Shown: positions 43,485 through 52,995, counted from the first letter of the stretch. The stretch: 64,000 nt of DNA from Pseudomonas fluorescens (GCF_000967965.1 NZ_LACC01000011.1:62001-126000); one strand, 5' to 3'. A program made the numbers and translations. Notes: generated by a model not told the origin, from the sequence alone.

Positions 43485-45767
43485 ATGAATGATCTGGCCA
43501 ATTCCAACATGACTACTAATCCCCCCAAGCGAATTGATTTCAATACGCCTGAGTTGCAACGCAAGCGCCGCATTCGCGCGCTCAAAGATCGCCTGACCCG
43601 CTGGTACGTCCTCGTTGGCGGCCTCGCTGTACTGGGTGCGATCACCTTGATCTTCTTCTTCCTTGCCTACGTCGTCGCTCCCCTGTTCCAGGGTGCCAGC
43701 CTGACCGCCAAGGACGCCATCACGCCAGCCTGGATGCAAGACGCCGGCAAGCCGCTGATGATCTCCCTGGAAGAACAGAACCAGGTTGCGATGCGGGTTT
43801 CCGACAAGGGCCAGGCATTGTTCTTCGACATCGACAGTGGCGCCGAACTCAAGCGCGTCGATCTGTCGATCCCGGCCGGCATCACCGTGACCTCCATCGG
43901 TGAAGACCAGCCAGGTCACCCGCTGGTGGCGGTGGGTCTGTCCAACGGCCAGGCCCTGGTGTTCCGTCACACATATAAAGTCAGCTACCCGGAAGGCAAG
44001 AAAACCATCACCCCGGCCGTCGAGTACCCGTACGGCGAAGCGCCGATCGCGGTCAACGAAGCCGGTGGTGCGCTGGAGCACGTCAGCCTCAACGCCAACG
44101 ATTCGACCCTGATGCTGGTCGGCTCCACCGGTTCGCAACTCAATGTCCTGTCGCTGACCAGCGAAGAGAACATGATGACCGGCGAAGTCACTAACGAGCA
44201 GAAGCGCATCGAACTGCCGCAAATGACCGAGCCGGTGAAGAATATTTTCGTCGACCCGCGTCAGCAGTGGCTGTACGTGATCAACGGACGCGCCCAGGCC
44301 GACGTGTTCAGCCTGCGCGACAAAAGCCTCAACGGCCGCTACAAACTGGTGGAAAACGGCGAAACCGAAGTCACCGCCAGCACCCAGCTGGTGGGCGGCA
44401 TCTCGCTGATCATCGGTGACTCCAAGGGTGGTCTGGCCCAGTGGTTCATGGCTCGCGACCCCGATGGCGAGCAACGTCTGAAGCAGATTCGCACCTTCCA
44501 GATGGGCACCACGCCTATCGTTGAAATCACTGCCGAAGAACGCCGCAAGGGCTTCGTTGCCCTCGACGCTTCCGGCAAGCTTGGCGTGTTCCACAGTACC
44601 GCCCACCGCACCTTGCTGGTGGAACCGGTCGCTGAAGGCCAGGGCATTTTCGGTCTATCGCCTCGTGCCAACCGCCTGATCGTGGAAGCTGGCGGCAAGT
44701 TGCACCCGCTGCTTCTCGACAACCCGCACCCGGAAGTCTCGTGGAGCGCGCTGTGGAGCAAGGTCTGGTACGAGAACTACGACGAGCCTAAATACGTCTG
44801 GCAATCGACCGCCGCCAACACCGACTTCGAACCCAAGCTGAGCCTGTCGCCGCTGACATTCGGTACCCTGAAAGCCGCGTTCTACGCCATGCTGCTGGCC
44901 GCACCACTGGCCGTTGCCGCTGCGATCTACACCGCGTACTTCATGGCTCCGGGCATGCGCCGCAAGGTCAAGCCGGTGATCGAGTTGATGGAAGCAATGC
45001 CGACGGTGATCCTCGGTTTCTTCGCCGGTCTGTTCCTCGCACCGTATGTGGAAGGGCATTTGCCGGGCATCTTCAGCCTGCTGATGCTGCTGCCGATCGG
45101 TATTCTGGTCGCCGGTTTTACCTTCAGCCGCCTGCCTGAGTCGATCCGCCTGAAAGTCCCGGATGGCTGGGAAAGTGCGCTGCTGATTCCGGTGATCCTG
45201 TTTGTGGGCTGGCTGTCGCTGTACATGAGCCCGTTCATGGAAAACTGGTTCTTCGGTGGCGACATGCGCATGTGGATCTCCCACGACCTGGGCATCACCT
45301 ACGACCAGCGCAACGCCCTGGTGGTCGGCCTGGCCATGGGCTTCGCGGTGATCCCGAACATCTACTCCATCGCCGAAGACGCCGTGTTCAGCGTGCCTCG
45401 CGGCCTGACCCTGGGCTCCCTGGCCCTCGGTGCCACGCCGTGGCAGACCATGACCCGCGTGGTGATCCTCACCGCGAGCCCGGGCATCTTCTCGGCGCTG
45501 ATGATCGGCATGGGCCGTGCGGTCGGTGAAACCATGATCGTGTTGATGGCTACCGGTAACACCCCGGTCATGGAAATGAACCTGTTCGAAGGCCTGCGCA
45601 CCCTGGCGGCCAACGTTGCAGTGGAAATGCCCGAATCGGAAGTCGGCGGCAGCCACTACCGCGTGCTGTTCCTCTCGGCGCTGGTGCTGCTGTTGTTCAC
45701 CTTCGTCATGAACACCCTCGCGGAACTGATTCGTCAGCGTCTGCGCAAGAAATACTCGTCGCTTTAA
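43485..45767 (+). CDS. pstC: Phosphate ABC permease PstC, large form
   Basis: A 760-residue inner-membrane permease of the Pst phosphate transporter. One N-terminal membrane segment (LVGGLAVLGAITLIFFFLAYVV, ~residues 47-68) precedes a large periplasmic beta-rich region (~residues 85-445). The ABC permease domain is in the C-terminal third (FGTLKAAFYAMLLAAPLAVAAAIYTAYF onward; EMIVLMATGNTPVM-type end). In many bacteria PstC is only ~320 residues, so this is the long Pseudomonas type. A GTG two codons upstream could also start it; the ATG was chosen. It overlaps no neighbour and lies 15 bases before pstA. Confidence 0.92.
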   Translation: MNDLANSNMTTNPPKRIDFNTPELQRKRRIRALKDRLTRWYVLVGGLAVLGAITLIFFFLAYVVAPLFQGASLTAKDAITPAWMQDAGKPLMISLEEQNQVAMRVSDKGQALFFDIDSGAELKRVDLSIPAGITVTSIGEDQPGHPLVAVGLSNGQALVFRHTYKVSYPEGKKTITPAVEYPYGEAPIAVNEAGGALEHVSLNANDSTLMLVGSTGSQLNVLSLTSEENMMTGEVTNEQKRIELPQMTEPVKNIFVDPRQQWLYVINGRAQADVFSLRDKSLNGRYKLVENGETEVTASTQLVGGISLIIGDSKGGLAQWFMARDPDGEQRLKQIRTFQMGTTPIVEITAEERRKGFVALDASGKLGVFHSTAHRTLLVEPVAEGQGIFGLSPRANRLIVEAGGKLHPLLLDNPHPEVSWSALWSKVWYENYDEPKYVWQSTAANTDFEPKLSLSPLTFGTLKAAFYAMLLAAPLAVAAAIYTAYFMAPGMRRKVKPVIELMEAMPTVILGFFAGLFLAPYVEGHLPGIFSLLMLLPIGILVAGFTFSRLPESIRLKVPDGWESALLIPVILFVGWLSLYMSPFMENWFFGGDMRMWISHDLGITYDQRNALVVGLAMGFAVIPNIYSIAEDAVFSVPRGLTLGSLALGATPWQTMTRVVILTASPGIFSALMIGMGRAVGETMIVLMATGNTPVMEMNLFEGLRTLAANVAVEMPESEVGGSHYRVLFLSALVLLLFTFVMNTLAELIRQRLRKKYSSL

Positions 45768-45782
45768 GAAAGGTAGAAGTCT

Positions 45783-47453
45783 GTGAAACAGAACTCCCTG
45801 AAAGGATGGTTCAAGAGCGGCGCCCCCGGCGTCTGGATCAGCGGTGGCGCGGTGTCCATCGCGGTCATCATGACCATTGGCCTGCTGGCAGTGATTGCCG
45901 TGCGCGGCCTGGGTCACTTCTGGCCGGCGGATCTGATCCATGCCAGCTACGACGTGCCGGGCCAGGGCCAGCACCTGGTCATTGGCGAAGTGGTGCAGAA
46001 AGAAGAAGTGCCACGTGCCCGCCTGAAGAGCGCCGGCCTGCCGGTGCCTGACGAAGGCCCTGAGTTCATGACCCGCGAGCTGATCAAGGTCGGCAACCGT
46101 GACCTGAACGGCAACGACTTCACCTGGATCGTCGGTGAGTGGCTGACCAAACAGACGACGCCGCCGGAGCTGATGGCCATCGAGCGTCGCGAGTGGGGCA
46201 ATTTCTACGGCTACCTGGTCAACGTCAAACAGGATGGCAAGGTTGTCGCTGAAGGCGAAGCCGCATGGCCTGAGTTGCAGGCCCGTGTCGACCGCGTCAA
46301 CAAGCTGGCTGCACAGCTCAAGAACCTGGAAAAAACCGACATCGGCGCGATCAACGCCGGTCTCGAGCGCATCCGTCTGCACGGTCGCAAGCTGGAGCTC
46401 GATGGCAAGCTCGACGCCACCGCACAAGCGGACATGGAATCGGAGCGCGCCGAACTCAATGCTCGCTATCAGGATGTTGAAGCGCGCCTGACCGATCTGC
46501 ATGCGCAGTTCAACCGTGACAGCCTGACCGCCCGCGATGCGAACGGTAAGGAAATCGAAATCGGCATTGGCAAAGTGGTGCACGCCTATCAGCCGAACGC
46601 CATGAGCACGACCACCAAGATCGGTTTCTACTTCAGCAAGGTCTGGGAGTTCCTGAGCGACGACCCGCGTGAAGCGAACACCGAAGGCGGGATCTTCCCG
46701 GCCATCTTCGGCACCGTGATGATGACCCTGATCATGGCGATGATCGTGACCCCGTTCGGCGTGCTGGCGGCGGTGTACCTGCGTGAATACGCCAAGCAGA
46801 ATGCGCTGACCCGGGTGATCCGCATCGCGGTGAACAACCTGGCGGGCGTTCCGGCGATCGTTTACGGCGTGTTCGGCCTGGGCTTCTTCGTCTACGTGCT
46901 GGGTGGCTCGCTCGACCGTCTGTTCTTCCCGGAAGCACTGCCGGCACCGACCTTCGGTACGCCGGGTCTGCTCTGGGCTTCGCTGACCCTGGCGCTGCTG
47001 GCGGTGCCGGTGGTGATCGTGGCCACCGAAGAAGGCCTGGCGCGGATTCCTCGCACTGTGCGTGAAGGCTCGTTGGCCCTCGGCGCGACCAAGGCTGAAA
47101 CCTTGTGGAAGATCGTGCTGCCGATGGCCAGCCCGGCAATGATGACCGGCATGATCCTCGCCGTGGCCCGCGCCGCGGGTGAAGTGGCGCCGCTGATGCT
47201 GGTGGGTGTGGTGAAACTGGCGCCGTCGCTGCCGGTGGACGGTAACTACCCGTACCTGCACCTGGACCAGAAGATCATGCACCTGGGCTTCCACATCTAT
47301 GACGTCGGCTTCCAGAGCCCGAACGTCGAAGCCGCACGACCGCTGGTGTACGCAACGGCGCTGCTGCTGGTGCTGGTGATCGCGACATTGAACCTGTCGG
47401 CGGTGTACATCCGTAACCACCTGCGCGAGAAGTACAAGGCGTTGGATAGCTGA
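45783..47453 (+). CDS. pstA: Phosphate ABC permease PstA, large form
   Basis: A 556-residue second permease subunit of the Pst transporter. The start is GTG with AAGGT upstream. It opens with a membrane segment (VSIAVIMTIGLLAVIAVRGLGHF), then a soluble region with a long coiled coil (ARVDRVNKLAAQLKNLEKTD to ~255). The C-terminal permease domain starts near residue 300 (IFGTVMMTLIMAMIVTPFGVLAAVYLREYAK) and includes GVPAIVYGVFGLGFFVYVLGG. The extra N-terminal region is not present in the ~290-residue enterobacterial PstA. A REP pair separates it from pstB. Confidence 0.92.
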   Translation: MKQNSLKGWFKSGAPGVWISGGAVSIAVIMTIGLLAVIAVRGLGHFWPADLIHASYDVPGQGQHLVIGEVVQKEEVPRARLKSAGLPVPDEGPEFMTRELIKVGNRDLNGNDFTWIVGEWLTKQTTPPELMAIERREWGNFYGYLVNVKQDGKVVAEGEAAWPELQARVDRVNKLAAQLKNLEKTDIGAINAGLERIRLHGRKLELDGKLDATAQADMESERAELNARYQDVEARLTDLHAQFNRDSLTARDANGKEIEIGIGKVVHAYQPNAMSTTTKIGFYFSKVWEFLSDDPREANTEGGIFPAIFGTVMMTLIMAMIVTPFGVLAAVYLREYAKQNALTRVIRIAVNNLAGVPAIVYGVFGLGFFVYVLGGSLDRLFFPEALPAPTFGTPGLLWASLTLALLAVPVVIVATEEGLARIPRTVREGSLALGATKAETLWKIVLPMASPAMMTGMILAVARAAGEVAPLMLVGVVKLAPSLPVDGNYPYLHLDQKIMHLGFHIYDVGFQSPNVEAARPLVYATALLLVLVIATLNLSAVYIRNHLREKYKALDS

Positions 47454-47460
47454 TTTCTTA

Positions 47461-47532
47461 TGTGGGAGCGAGCCTGCTCGCGAAGCTTTTGGCGCCAGTG
47501 ATGGCCCCTTCGCGAGCAGGCTCGCTCCCACA
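47461..47532. repeat. REP pair inside the pst operon
   Basis: TGTGGGAGCGAGCCTGCTCG and CGAGCAGGCTCGCTCCCACA face each other between pstA and pstB in a 116-base gap. Both genes are on the same strand in one operon. Confidence 0.88.
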
Positions 47533-47569
47533 AAAACCGAACCGAATTTGTTAGCACAGGGAGCCTCCC

Positions 47570-48403
47570 ATGCAGCACGAAGCACATACCCACGGCATCA
47601 ACATGTCGGCCCTGGGTCGCGACAAACAGAGCCTGAACCTCGAGCAGGAAACCGTAGCCATTGAAGTACCGGGCCTGAGCCTGTTCTACGGCGAAAAACA
47701 AGCGCTGTACGATGTCAGCATGAACATCCCGAAACAGCGCGTGACCGCCTTCATCGGCCCGTCCGGCTGCGGCAAGTCCACGTTGCTGCGTACCTTCAAC
47801 CGCATGAACGACCTGGTTGACGGCTGCCGCGTTGAAGGCGAGATCAACCTGTACGGCAACAACATCTACCGCAAGGGTGAAGACGTGGCCGAGCTGCGTC
47901 GTCGCGTCGGCATGGTGTTCCAGAAGCCCAACCCGTTCCCGAAAACCATCTACGAAAACGTGGTTTACGGCCTGCGCATCCAGGGCATCAACAAGAAGCG
48001 TGTGCTCGACGAAGCCGTTGAGTGGGCGTTGAAAGGCGCGGCACTGTGGGACGAGGTCAAGGACCGTCTGCACGAGTCGGCACTGGGCCTGTCCGGTGGT
48101 CAGCAGCAGCGTCTGGTGATCGCCCGCACCATCGCCGTTGAGCCGGAAGTCCTGCTGCTCGACGAACCGTGCTCGGCACTCGACCCGATCTCCACGCTGA
48201 AAGTCGAAGAACTGATCTACGAACTGAAATCCAAGTTCACCATCGTGATCGTGACCCACAACATGCAACAGGCGGCGCGGGTGTCCGACTACACCGCGTT
48301 CATGTACATGGGCAAGCTGGTTGAGTTTGGCGACACCGATACCCTGTTCACCAACCCGGCGAAGAAGCAGACCGAAGACTACATCACCGGTCGCTATGGC
48401 TAG
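47570..48403 (+). CDS. pstB: Phosphate ABC ATPase PstB
   Basis: The 277-residue ATP-hydrolysing subunit of the Pst transporter. Walker A GPSGCGKS is at residues 63-70. The signature [33 protein letters not shown] gives the ABC signature, Walker B and D-loop. [14 protein letters not shown] is the H-loop region. It has a 27-residue N-terminal extension relative to E. coli PstB. It is followed by phoU after a 109-base gap containing another repeat family. Confidence 0.95.
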   Translation: MQHEAHTHGINMSALGRDKQSLNLEQETVAIEVPGLSLFYGEKQALYDVSMNIPKQRVTAFIGPSGCGKSTLLRTFNRMNDLVDGCRVEGEINLYGNNIYRKGEDVAELRRRVGMVFQKPNPFPKTIYENVVYGLRIQGINKKRVLDEAVEWALKGAALWDEVKDRLHESALGLSGGQQQRLVIARTIAVEPEVLLLDEPCSALDPISTLKVEELIYELKSKFTIVIVTHNMQQAARVSDYTAFMYMGKLVEFGDTDTLFTNPAKKQTEDYITGRYG

Positions 48404-48409
48404 CAGCAG

Positions 48410-48497
48410 CCACAAGCCGCAAGTTTCAAGCGGCAAGTCAGGGCGGTTCGGGTACAACACATCAGCTTGCAGCTTGTAGCTTGCAGCTCACAGCTTT
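48410..48497. repeat. AGCTTGCAGCTTGTAGC-type repeat
   Basis: GCAAGTTTCAAGCGGCAAG is followed by GCTTGCAGCTTGTAGCTTGC in inverted orientation, between pstB and phoU. A second element of the same type lies at 54352-54429 between phoR and phoB. It is different from the REP family. Confidence 0.7.
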
Positions 48498-48512
48498 TGC
48501 GGAGCAGACAAC

Positions 48513-49274
48513 ATGATTTCTAAGGAAGGCCTTACACACCACATCTCCCAGCAGTTCAACGCCGAACTGGAGGAAGTGCGCAGCCACCTCCTGGCCATGG
48601 GCGGGCTGGTCGAGAAACAGGTCAACGACGCGGTCACCGCGCTGATCGAGGCCGACTCCGGCCTGGCCCAGCAGGTGCGTGAGATCGACGACCAGATCAA
48701 TCAGATGGAACGCAACATCGACGAAGAATGCCTGCGCATTCTGGCCCGTCGTCAGCCGGCGGCTTCCGACCTGCGCCTGATCATCAGCATTTCCAAGTCG
48801 GTGATCGACCTGGAGCGCATCGGTGACGAAGCGACCAAGATCGCCCGTCGCGCCATCCAGCTTTGCGAAGAAGGTGAAGCGCCGCGCGGTTACGTCGAAG
48901 TGCGCCACATCGGTGACCAGGTGCGCAACATGGTCCGCGACGCATTGGACGCCTTTGCCCGTTTCGACGCCGAACTGGCCTTGTCGGTGGCGCAGTACGA
49001 CAAGATCATCGACCGCGAATACAAGACCGCCCTGCGTGAGCTGGCCACCTACATGATGGAAGACCCGCGTTCCATTTCGCGGGTTCTGAGCATTATCTGG
49101 GTGTTGCGTTCGCTGGAGCGTATCGGCGACCACGCGCGCAATATCTCGGAGCTGGTGATCTACCTTGTACGCGGCACCGACGTGCGACACCTGGGTCTCA
49201 AGCGCATGAAGGAAGAAGTCGAAGGAACCAGTGGCGAAAGCGCTAATGTTCCGGGCAAAACTGACGATAAGTAA
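48513..49274 (+). CDS. phoU: Phosphate signalling protein PhoU
   Basis: A 253-residue all-helical protein that links the Pst transporter to PhoR and keeps the Pho regulon off when phosphate is plentiful. Two PhoU repeats each carry the metal-binding helix motifs (EEVRSHLLAMGGLVEKQVNDA and SISKSVIDLERIGDEATKIARR in the first; EYKTALRELATYM and VLRSLERIGDHARNISELVIYL in the second). It starts at MISKEGLTHHISQQFNAELEE, with GGAG upstream, and is the last gene of the pstCAB-phoU unit, closed by an intrinsic terminator. Confidence 0.95.
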   Translation: MISKEGLTHHISQQFNAELEEVRSHLLAMGGLVEKQVNDAVTALIEADSGLAQQVREIDDQINQMERNIDEECLRILARRQPAASDLRLIISISKSVIDLERIGDEATKIARRAIQLCEEGEAPRGYVEVRHIGDQVRNMVRDALDAFARFDAELALSVAQYDKIIDREYKTALRELATYMMEDPRSISRVLSIIWVLRSLERIGDHARNISELVIYLVRGTDVRHLGLKRMKEEVEGTSGESANVPGKTDDK

Positions 49275-49290
49275 GGTTGCCCAAGTAAAG

Positions 49291-49317
49291 CGCCCGGCCT
49301 TTTGGCCGGGCGTTTTT
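49291..49317 (+). terminator. Intrinsic terminator of the pst-phoU unit
   Basis: CGCCCGGCC-TTTT-GGCCGGGCG followed by five T residues, 17 bases after the phoU stop. Confidence 0.9.
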
Positions 49318-49443
49318 GTTTGTGGCTTACAAATTCGAAAAGCAGCACCCCGCGAACGAAAAGTCCGGCGTGACTGAAGGTTTTTTGGCAATGTGCCATC
49401 AGCAAGGCGGTATGCTGGCCGGGATTTTTTAAAGGGGTTTTGG

Positions 49444-50346
49444 ATGAGTAAGGTCAGTGTGTTGGTCGTGGACGACGCGTCGTTCATTCGTGACCTGGTG
49501 AAGAAGTGCCTGCGCAATTATTTTCCGGGCATGCGGATCGAAGACGCGATCAACGGCAGAAAGGCCCAGGCCATGCTGGCCAAGGAAGCCTTCGACCTGG
49601 TCCTTTGCGACTGGGAAATGCCGGAAATGTCCGGCCTGGAACTGCTGACCTGGTGCCGCGAGCAAGACAACCTCAAGGCCATGCCTTTCGTGATGGTGAC
49701 CAGCCGTGGCGACAAGGAGAACGTTGTCCAGGCGATCCAGGCCGGAGTTTCCGGTTACGTCAGCAAGCCGTTCACCAACGAGCAACTGATCACCAAGGTC
49801 AAGCAGGCGCTGCACAAGGTTGGCAAACTCGATGCCTTGATCAACGTCGCCGCGACCAAAACCAGCCCTGCCTTCGCTAACGACTCCCTTGCCGCCTTGA
49901 CCGGTGGCAAGGCCCCCGTCGTCACGCCAACGGCCGCACCCGCACCGTCCAAAGGCTTGCTCAACAGTCCGCCGGTCAAGGCGCCTGCGGCCTCTTCGGC
50001 ACCCACCAGTGGCCGTGGCCAGGGTCAACTGCGTTTGCCAAACGGTATCGCGCAATGCGTGATCAAGGCCTTGAGCCTCAAGGAAGCCCTGTTGGTGGTC
50101 AAGCGCACCGAGACCCTTCCGCAGATCCTCGACAGCGCCGTGCTGGACCTGGAGCAGGGCGATAACGCCGAAGTCGCCCGCCTCAATGGCTACCTGCACG
50201 CTGTCGTGGCTCACGAACCGAAGCCCGACAGCGATTGGCTGCAACTGACCTTCCGTTTTGTCGACCAGGATGCACAGAAGCTCGATTACATCTCGCGCCT
50301 GATTGCGCGTGGTACGGCGCAGAAGCACTTCATTCCTGGCGCTTGA
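49444..50346 (+). CDS. Response regulator with C-terminal PilZ-like domain
   Basis: A 300-residue response regulator. Residues 1-125 form the receiver domain: SVLVVDDASFIRDLVKKCL with the acidic pair, DLVLCDWEMPEM with the phosphorylated Asp around residue 54, and the TSRGDKE and VSKPF signatures near 88 and 108. A Pro/Ala-rich linker (~140-185) leads to a C-terminal domain (~200-295) with a PilZ-like layout (LRLPNGIAQCVIKALSLKEALLVV). It has no DNA-binding domain. Starting at MSKVSVLVVDD, it sits between phoU and the M23 peptidase gene. The P. aeruginosa orthologue is at the same place. The output is unknown; the PilZ reading is tentative. Confidence 0.82.
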   Translation: MSKVSVLVVDDASFIRDLVKKCLRNYFPGMRIEDAINGRKAQAMLAKEAFDLVLCDWEMPEMSGLELLTWCREQDNLKAMPFVMVTSRGDKENVVQAIQAGVSGYVSKPFTNEQLITKVKQALHKVGKLDALINVAATKTSPAFANDSLAALTGGKAPVVTPTAAPAPSKGLLNSPPVKAPAASSAPTSGRGQGQLRLPNGIAQCVIKALSLKEALLVVKRTETLPQILDSAVLDLEQGDNAEVARLNGYLHAVVAHEPKPDSDWLQLTFRFVDQDAQKLDYISRLIARGTAQKHFIPGA

Positions 50347-50370
50347 TATAGCGTCGCCTGACAGTCCGCT

Positions 50371-50450
50371 TTCGCGAGAAGGCTCGGTCCCACATTTGTA
50401 ATGCGTTCTCTTGTGGGAGCGAGCTTGCTCCGGGCGGCGATCCGACGATG
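50371..50450. repeat. REP pair
   Basis: TTCGCGAGAAGGCTCGGTCC and TTGTGGGAGCGAGCTTGCTC with a GGGCGGCGATCCGACGATG tail face each other after the response-regulator gene. The left copy has diverged at the palindrome centre. Confidence 0.8.
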
Positions 50451-50568
50451 GGGTCATCACGGTTACCGCACATCTGCTGAACACCTTTTCTGAAACATCT
50501 GCCGACTACCCGGGTCCATTGCAGCTGCTAGGCTCCATCCCAGATCTCACTCGACAGAATCCTTGCTC

Positions 50569-51465
50569 ATGTTCACGCGCCTGCTGCTTTTATGTGGCCT
50601 GTTCATGGTCGCCAACTCGGCCATGGCCATGACCATCTACAAATCCAAAGATGTCTATGGCGTGGTGTCCTACAGCGACCGCCCCAGCAAAGGCGCCCAT
50701 GTGTTCGTTTTTCGCGATGGCATGGTCGAGCACCTTGAGCGTCAGGTGCGCCTCATCATCATGAAGAAGAACGGCGTGCACAGCGTGTACGTGCGCAATG
50801 ACCTGTATGCACCGGTAGAAGTCGAATTGAGTTTTGCCGGGGTGAAGAACGCCAGCGGTGTGCCGGGCGGGACGATTCGGCGCGTGATACCGCTACGCAG
50901 CAGCGTTCGCCTGGCGCAGTTCACGGCGACTAAAGGTGGAAAGCCGATAGCGTACGTCCCGAAGTTCAATTACTCCCTGGGCGACCCCTCAGGACCCACG
51001 GTGGGCTATCGGTACCCGTTGCCCTGGCGTGGCGGACCGTTCCGGATAAGCCAGGGCGCCAATGGCCCCTACAGCCACTTCGGGCCCAAGAGCCGTTACG
51101 CCATAGACATCGCGATGCCTGAGGGCACGCCGATCATTGCTGCGCGAGGCGGGGTGGTGGTGAAAACCGAGAACAGACAGAGCGGACGCGGCACCGACGC
51201 ATCCGGCAATTTCGTGCGGGTGCTGCACGATGACGGGACCATGGGTGTTTACCTGCACCTGAAGAAAGGCTCGGTCTGCGTTCGGGAAGGTCAGCGGGTA
51301 ACGGTAGGGAATGCGCTGGCGTTGTCCGGTAACACCGGCAACAGCACCGGGCCGCATTTGCACTTCGTGGTGCAACGCAATACCGGGCTGGGGCTGGTAT
51401 CGATTCCGTATCAGTTCAACCAGCCGGTCAGCGCGCTGCCCAACTTTGCGTTGGGCAAGCAGTGA
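50569..51465 (+). CDS. M23-family peptidoglycan DD-metallopeptidase
   Basis: A 298-residue exported zinc peptidase of the LytM/M23 family that cuts peptidoglycan cross-bridges. MFTRLLLLCGLFMVANSAMA is the signal peptide. After an N-terminal domain, the peptidase domain starts near residue 155, with HFGPKSRYAIDIAMPEGTPI (zinc-binding His and Asp), VLHDDGTMGVYLHLKKGS and GNTGNSTGPHLHFVVQRN (HxH near residue 270). An alternative TTG start two codons upstream exists. It lies near the phosphate genes in P. aeruginosa as well. It has no obvious co-transcribed partner. Confidence 0.87.
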   Translation: MFTRLLLLCGLFMVANSAMAMTIYKSKDVYGVVSYSDRPSKGAHVFVFRDGMVEHLERQVRLIIMKKNGVHSVYVRNDLYAPVEVELSFAGVKNASGVPGGTIRRVIPLRSSVRLAQFTATKGGKPIAYVPKFNYSLGDPSGPTVGYRYPLPWRGGPFRISQGANGPYSHFGPKSRYAIDIAMPEGTPIIAARGGVVVKTENRQSGRGTDASGNFVRVLHDDGTMGVYLHLKKGSVCVREGQRVTVGNALALSGNTGNSTGPHLHFVVQRNTGLGLVSIPYQFNQPVSALPNFALGKQ

Positions 51466-51493
51466 TCACGGCGCAGAGGGTGCAAGAGGCTTT

Positions 51494-51519
51494 TGTGGCG
51501 AGGGAGCTTGTCGGATCGC
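51494..51519. repeat. Degenerate REP remnant
   Basis: TGTGGCGAGGGAGCTTGTCGG followed by ATCGCCACA resembles one arm of the REP palindrome with altered centre, between the M23 peptidase and the CNNM/CorC gene. Confidence 0.5.
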
Positions 51520-51530
51520 CACAACTGCAA

Positions 51531-52871
51531 TCAATCCAGCATCAACACCTTGGCCAGAACGATCTTCGGCCCTTTCATCTTCTTGATGATGATCCGCAGG
51601 CCTTCGACTTCCAGCACTTCTTCCTCTTCGGGAACCCGCTTTAGGCTCTCGTAGACCAGCCCGGCAAGGGTTTCGGCTTCGACGTGGTCGAGGTCGATGC
51701 CCAGCAGTCGCTCAACCTTGAACAGCGGCGTATCGCCCCGCACCAGCAGTTTGCCCGGCTGATACGCGAGGATCCCGCGTTCGGCCTTGCGGTGTTCGTC
51801 CTGGATGTCGCCCACCAGCACTTCCAGCACGTCTTCCATGGTCAGGTAGCCGATGATGTTGCCGTCGGCCTCTTCGACCACGGCGAAGTGCGAGCCGCCC
51901 TTGCGGAACTGTTCCAGCAACTGCGACAGCGGCATGTGCCGCGACACCCGCTCCAGCGGGCGGGTCAGTTCGGCGAGGTTGAACGACTCGGGAATGTGGT
52001 CCAGAGCCGCCAGTTCCAGCAGCAGATCCTTGATGTGCAGCAGGCCGACGAACTCCTGGCGCTCGCTGTCGTACACCGGGTAGCGGCTGAACTTGTGGCG
52101 ACGGAACATCGCCAGGATCTGCTTGAGCGGCGCGTTGAACTCCAGGGTCACCAGGTCTTCGCGAGAGTTGGCCCAGTCGACCACTTCCAGTTCGCCCATT
52201 TCCACCGCCGAGGCCAAGACACGCATGCCTTGGTCGCTCGGGTCCTGGCCACGGCTGGAGTGCAGGATCAGTTTAAGTTCTTCACGGCTGTAATGGTGTT
52301 CGTGATGCGGGCCGGGCTCACCTTGGCCTGCAATGCGCAGGATGGTGTTGGCGCTGGCGTTGAGCAGGTAGATGGCCGGGTACATGGCCCAGTAGAACAG
52401 GTACAGCGGCACGGCGGTCCACAGCGACAGCAACTCGGGTTTGCGGATCGCCCAGGATTTCGGGGCCAGTTCGCCGACCACGATGTGCAGGTACGAAATG
52501 ATGAAAAAGGCGGTGAAGAACGATATGCCTTTGACCACTTCGTCCGATTGGACGCCCACCGCGCTGAGCAGCGGTTCGAGAATGAGTGCGAACGCCGGCT
52601 CACCGACCCAGCCAAGGCCCAGGGAGGCTAGGGTGATACCCAGCTGGCAGGCAGACAGGTATGCGTCGAGCTTGCTGTGTACGGTGCGCAGGATGTGCCC
52701 GCGCCAGCCATGTTTATCAGCGATGGCCTCGACCCGGGTCGAGCGCAATTTGACCATGGCAAACTCCGCCGCAACGAAAAAACCGTTGAGCAAAACCAGG
52801 ATCAGAGCAAAAAGAATCATGCCGAAGTCGGCGAAAATTGTAGCGAGGGTCAAGCCAGGGGAAGGGTCCAT
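51531..52871 (-). CDS. CNNM/CorC-type membrane protein (hemolysin family)
   Basis: A 446-residue inner-membrane protein with a CNNM transmembrane domain (residues ~15-205; FGMILFALILVLLNGFFVAAEFAMVKLRSTRVEAI and LGLGWVGEPAFALILEPLL). Two CBS domains follow (~215-345; MFRRHKFSRYPVYDSERQEFVGLLHIKDLLLE and VVEEADGNIIGYLTMEDVLEVLVGDIQDE). The CorC/HlyC domain is at the C-terminus (~355-440). Relatives take part in magnesium or cobalt efflux and resistance, and the name hemolysin comes from an old assignment. It is transcribed opposite to the neighbouring genes. Confidence 0.88.
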   Translation of the reverse strand: MDPSPGLTLATIFADFGMILFALILVLLNGFFVAAEFAMVKLRSTRVEAIADKHGWRGHILRTVHSKLDAYLSACQLGITLASLGLGWVGEPAFALILEPLLSAVGVQSDEVVKGISFFTAFFIISYLHIVVGELAPKSWAIRKPELLSLWTAVPLYLFYWAMYPAIYLLNASANTILRIAGQGEPGPHHEHHYSREELKLILHSSRGQDPSDQGMRVLASAVEMGELEVVDWANSREDLVTLEFNAPLKQILAMFRRHKFSRYPVYDSERQEFVGLLHIKDLLLELAALDHIPESFNLAELTRPLERVSRHMPLSQLLEQFRKGGSHFAVVEEADGNIIGYLTMEDVLEVLVGDIQDEHRKAERGILAYQPGKLLVRGDTPLFKVERLLGIDLDHVEAETLAGLVYESLKRVPEEEEVLEVEGLRIIIKKMKGPKIVLAKVLMLD

Positions 52872-52995
52872 GATGGAGTTTTGCGGGTTCCGTGAATTCG
52901 AGAAGGAAAGAAAAAACTGCGCCTGAAAAGCAGGCGCAAGTCAGCCAATGTAGCGGCTGACCGGCCAGTTGCCTAGTGGTGCGTGCTGGCCGGTA

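Noticed and set aside
44655..47585. 976-codon open frame on the minus strand opposite pstC, pstA and the start of pstB
   Set aside because: It is a shadow of the strongly biased codon use of the pst genes: the third-position GC bias keeps the opposite frame open. It has a His/Gln/Arg-rich composition, no recognisable domain and no ribosome site.
48410..48497. Repeat between pstB and phoU as a tRNA or small RNA gene
   Set aside because: It has no tRNA arms and matches a second copy between phoB and phoR; it is a dispersed repeat.
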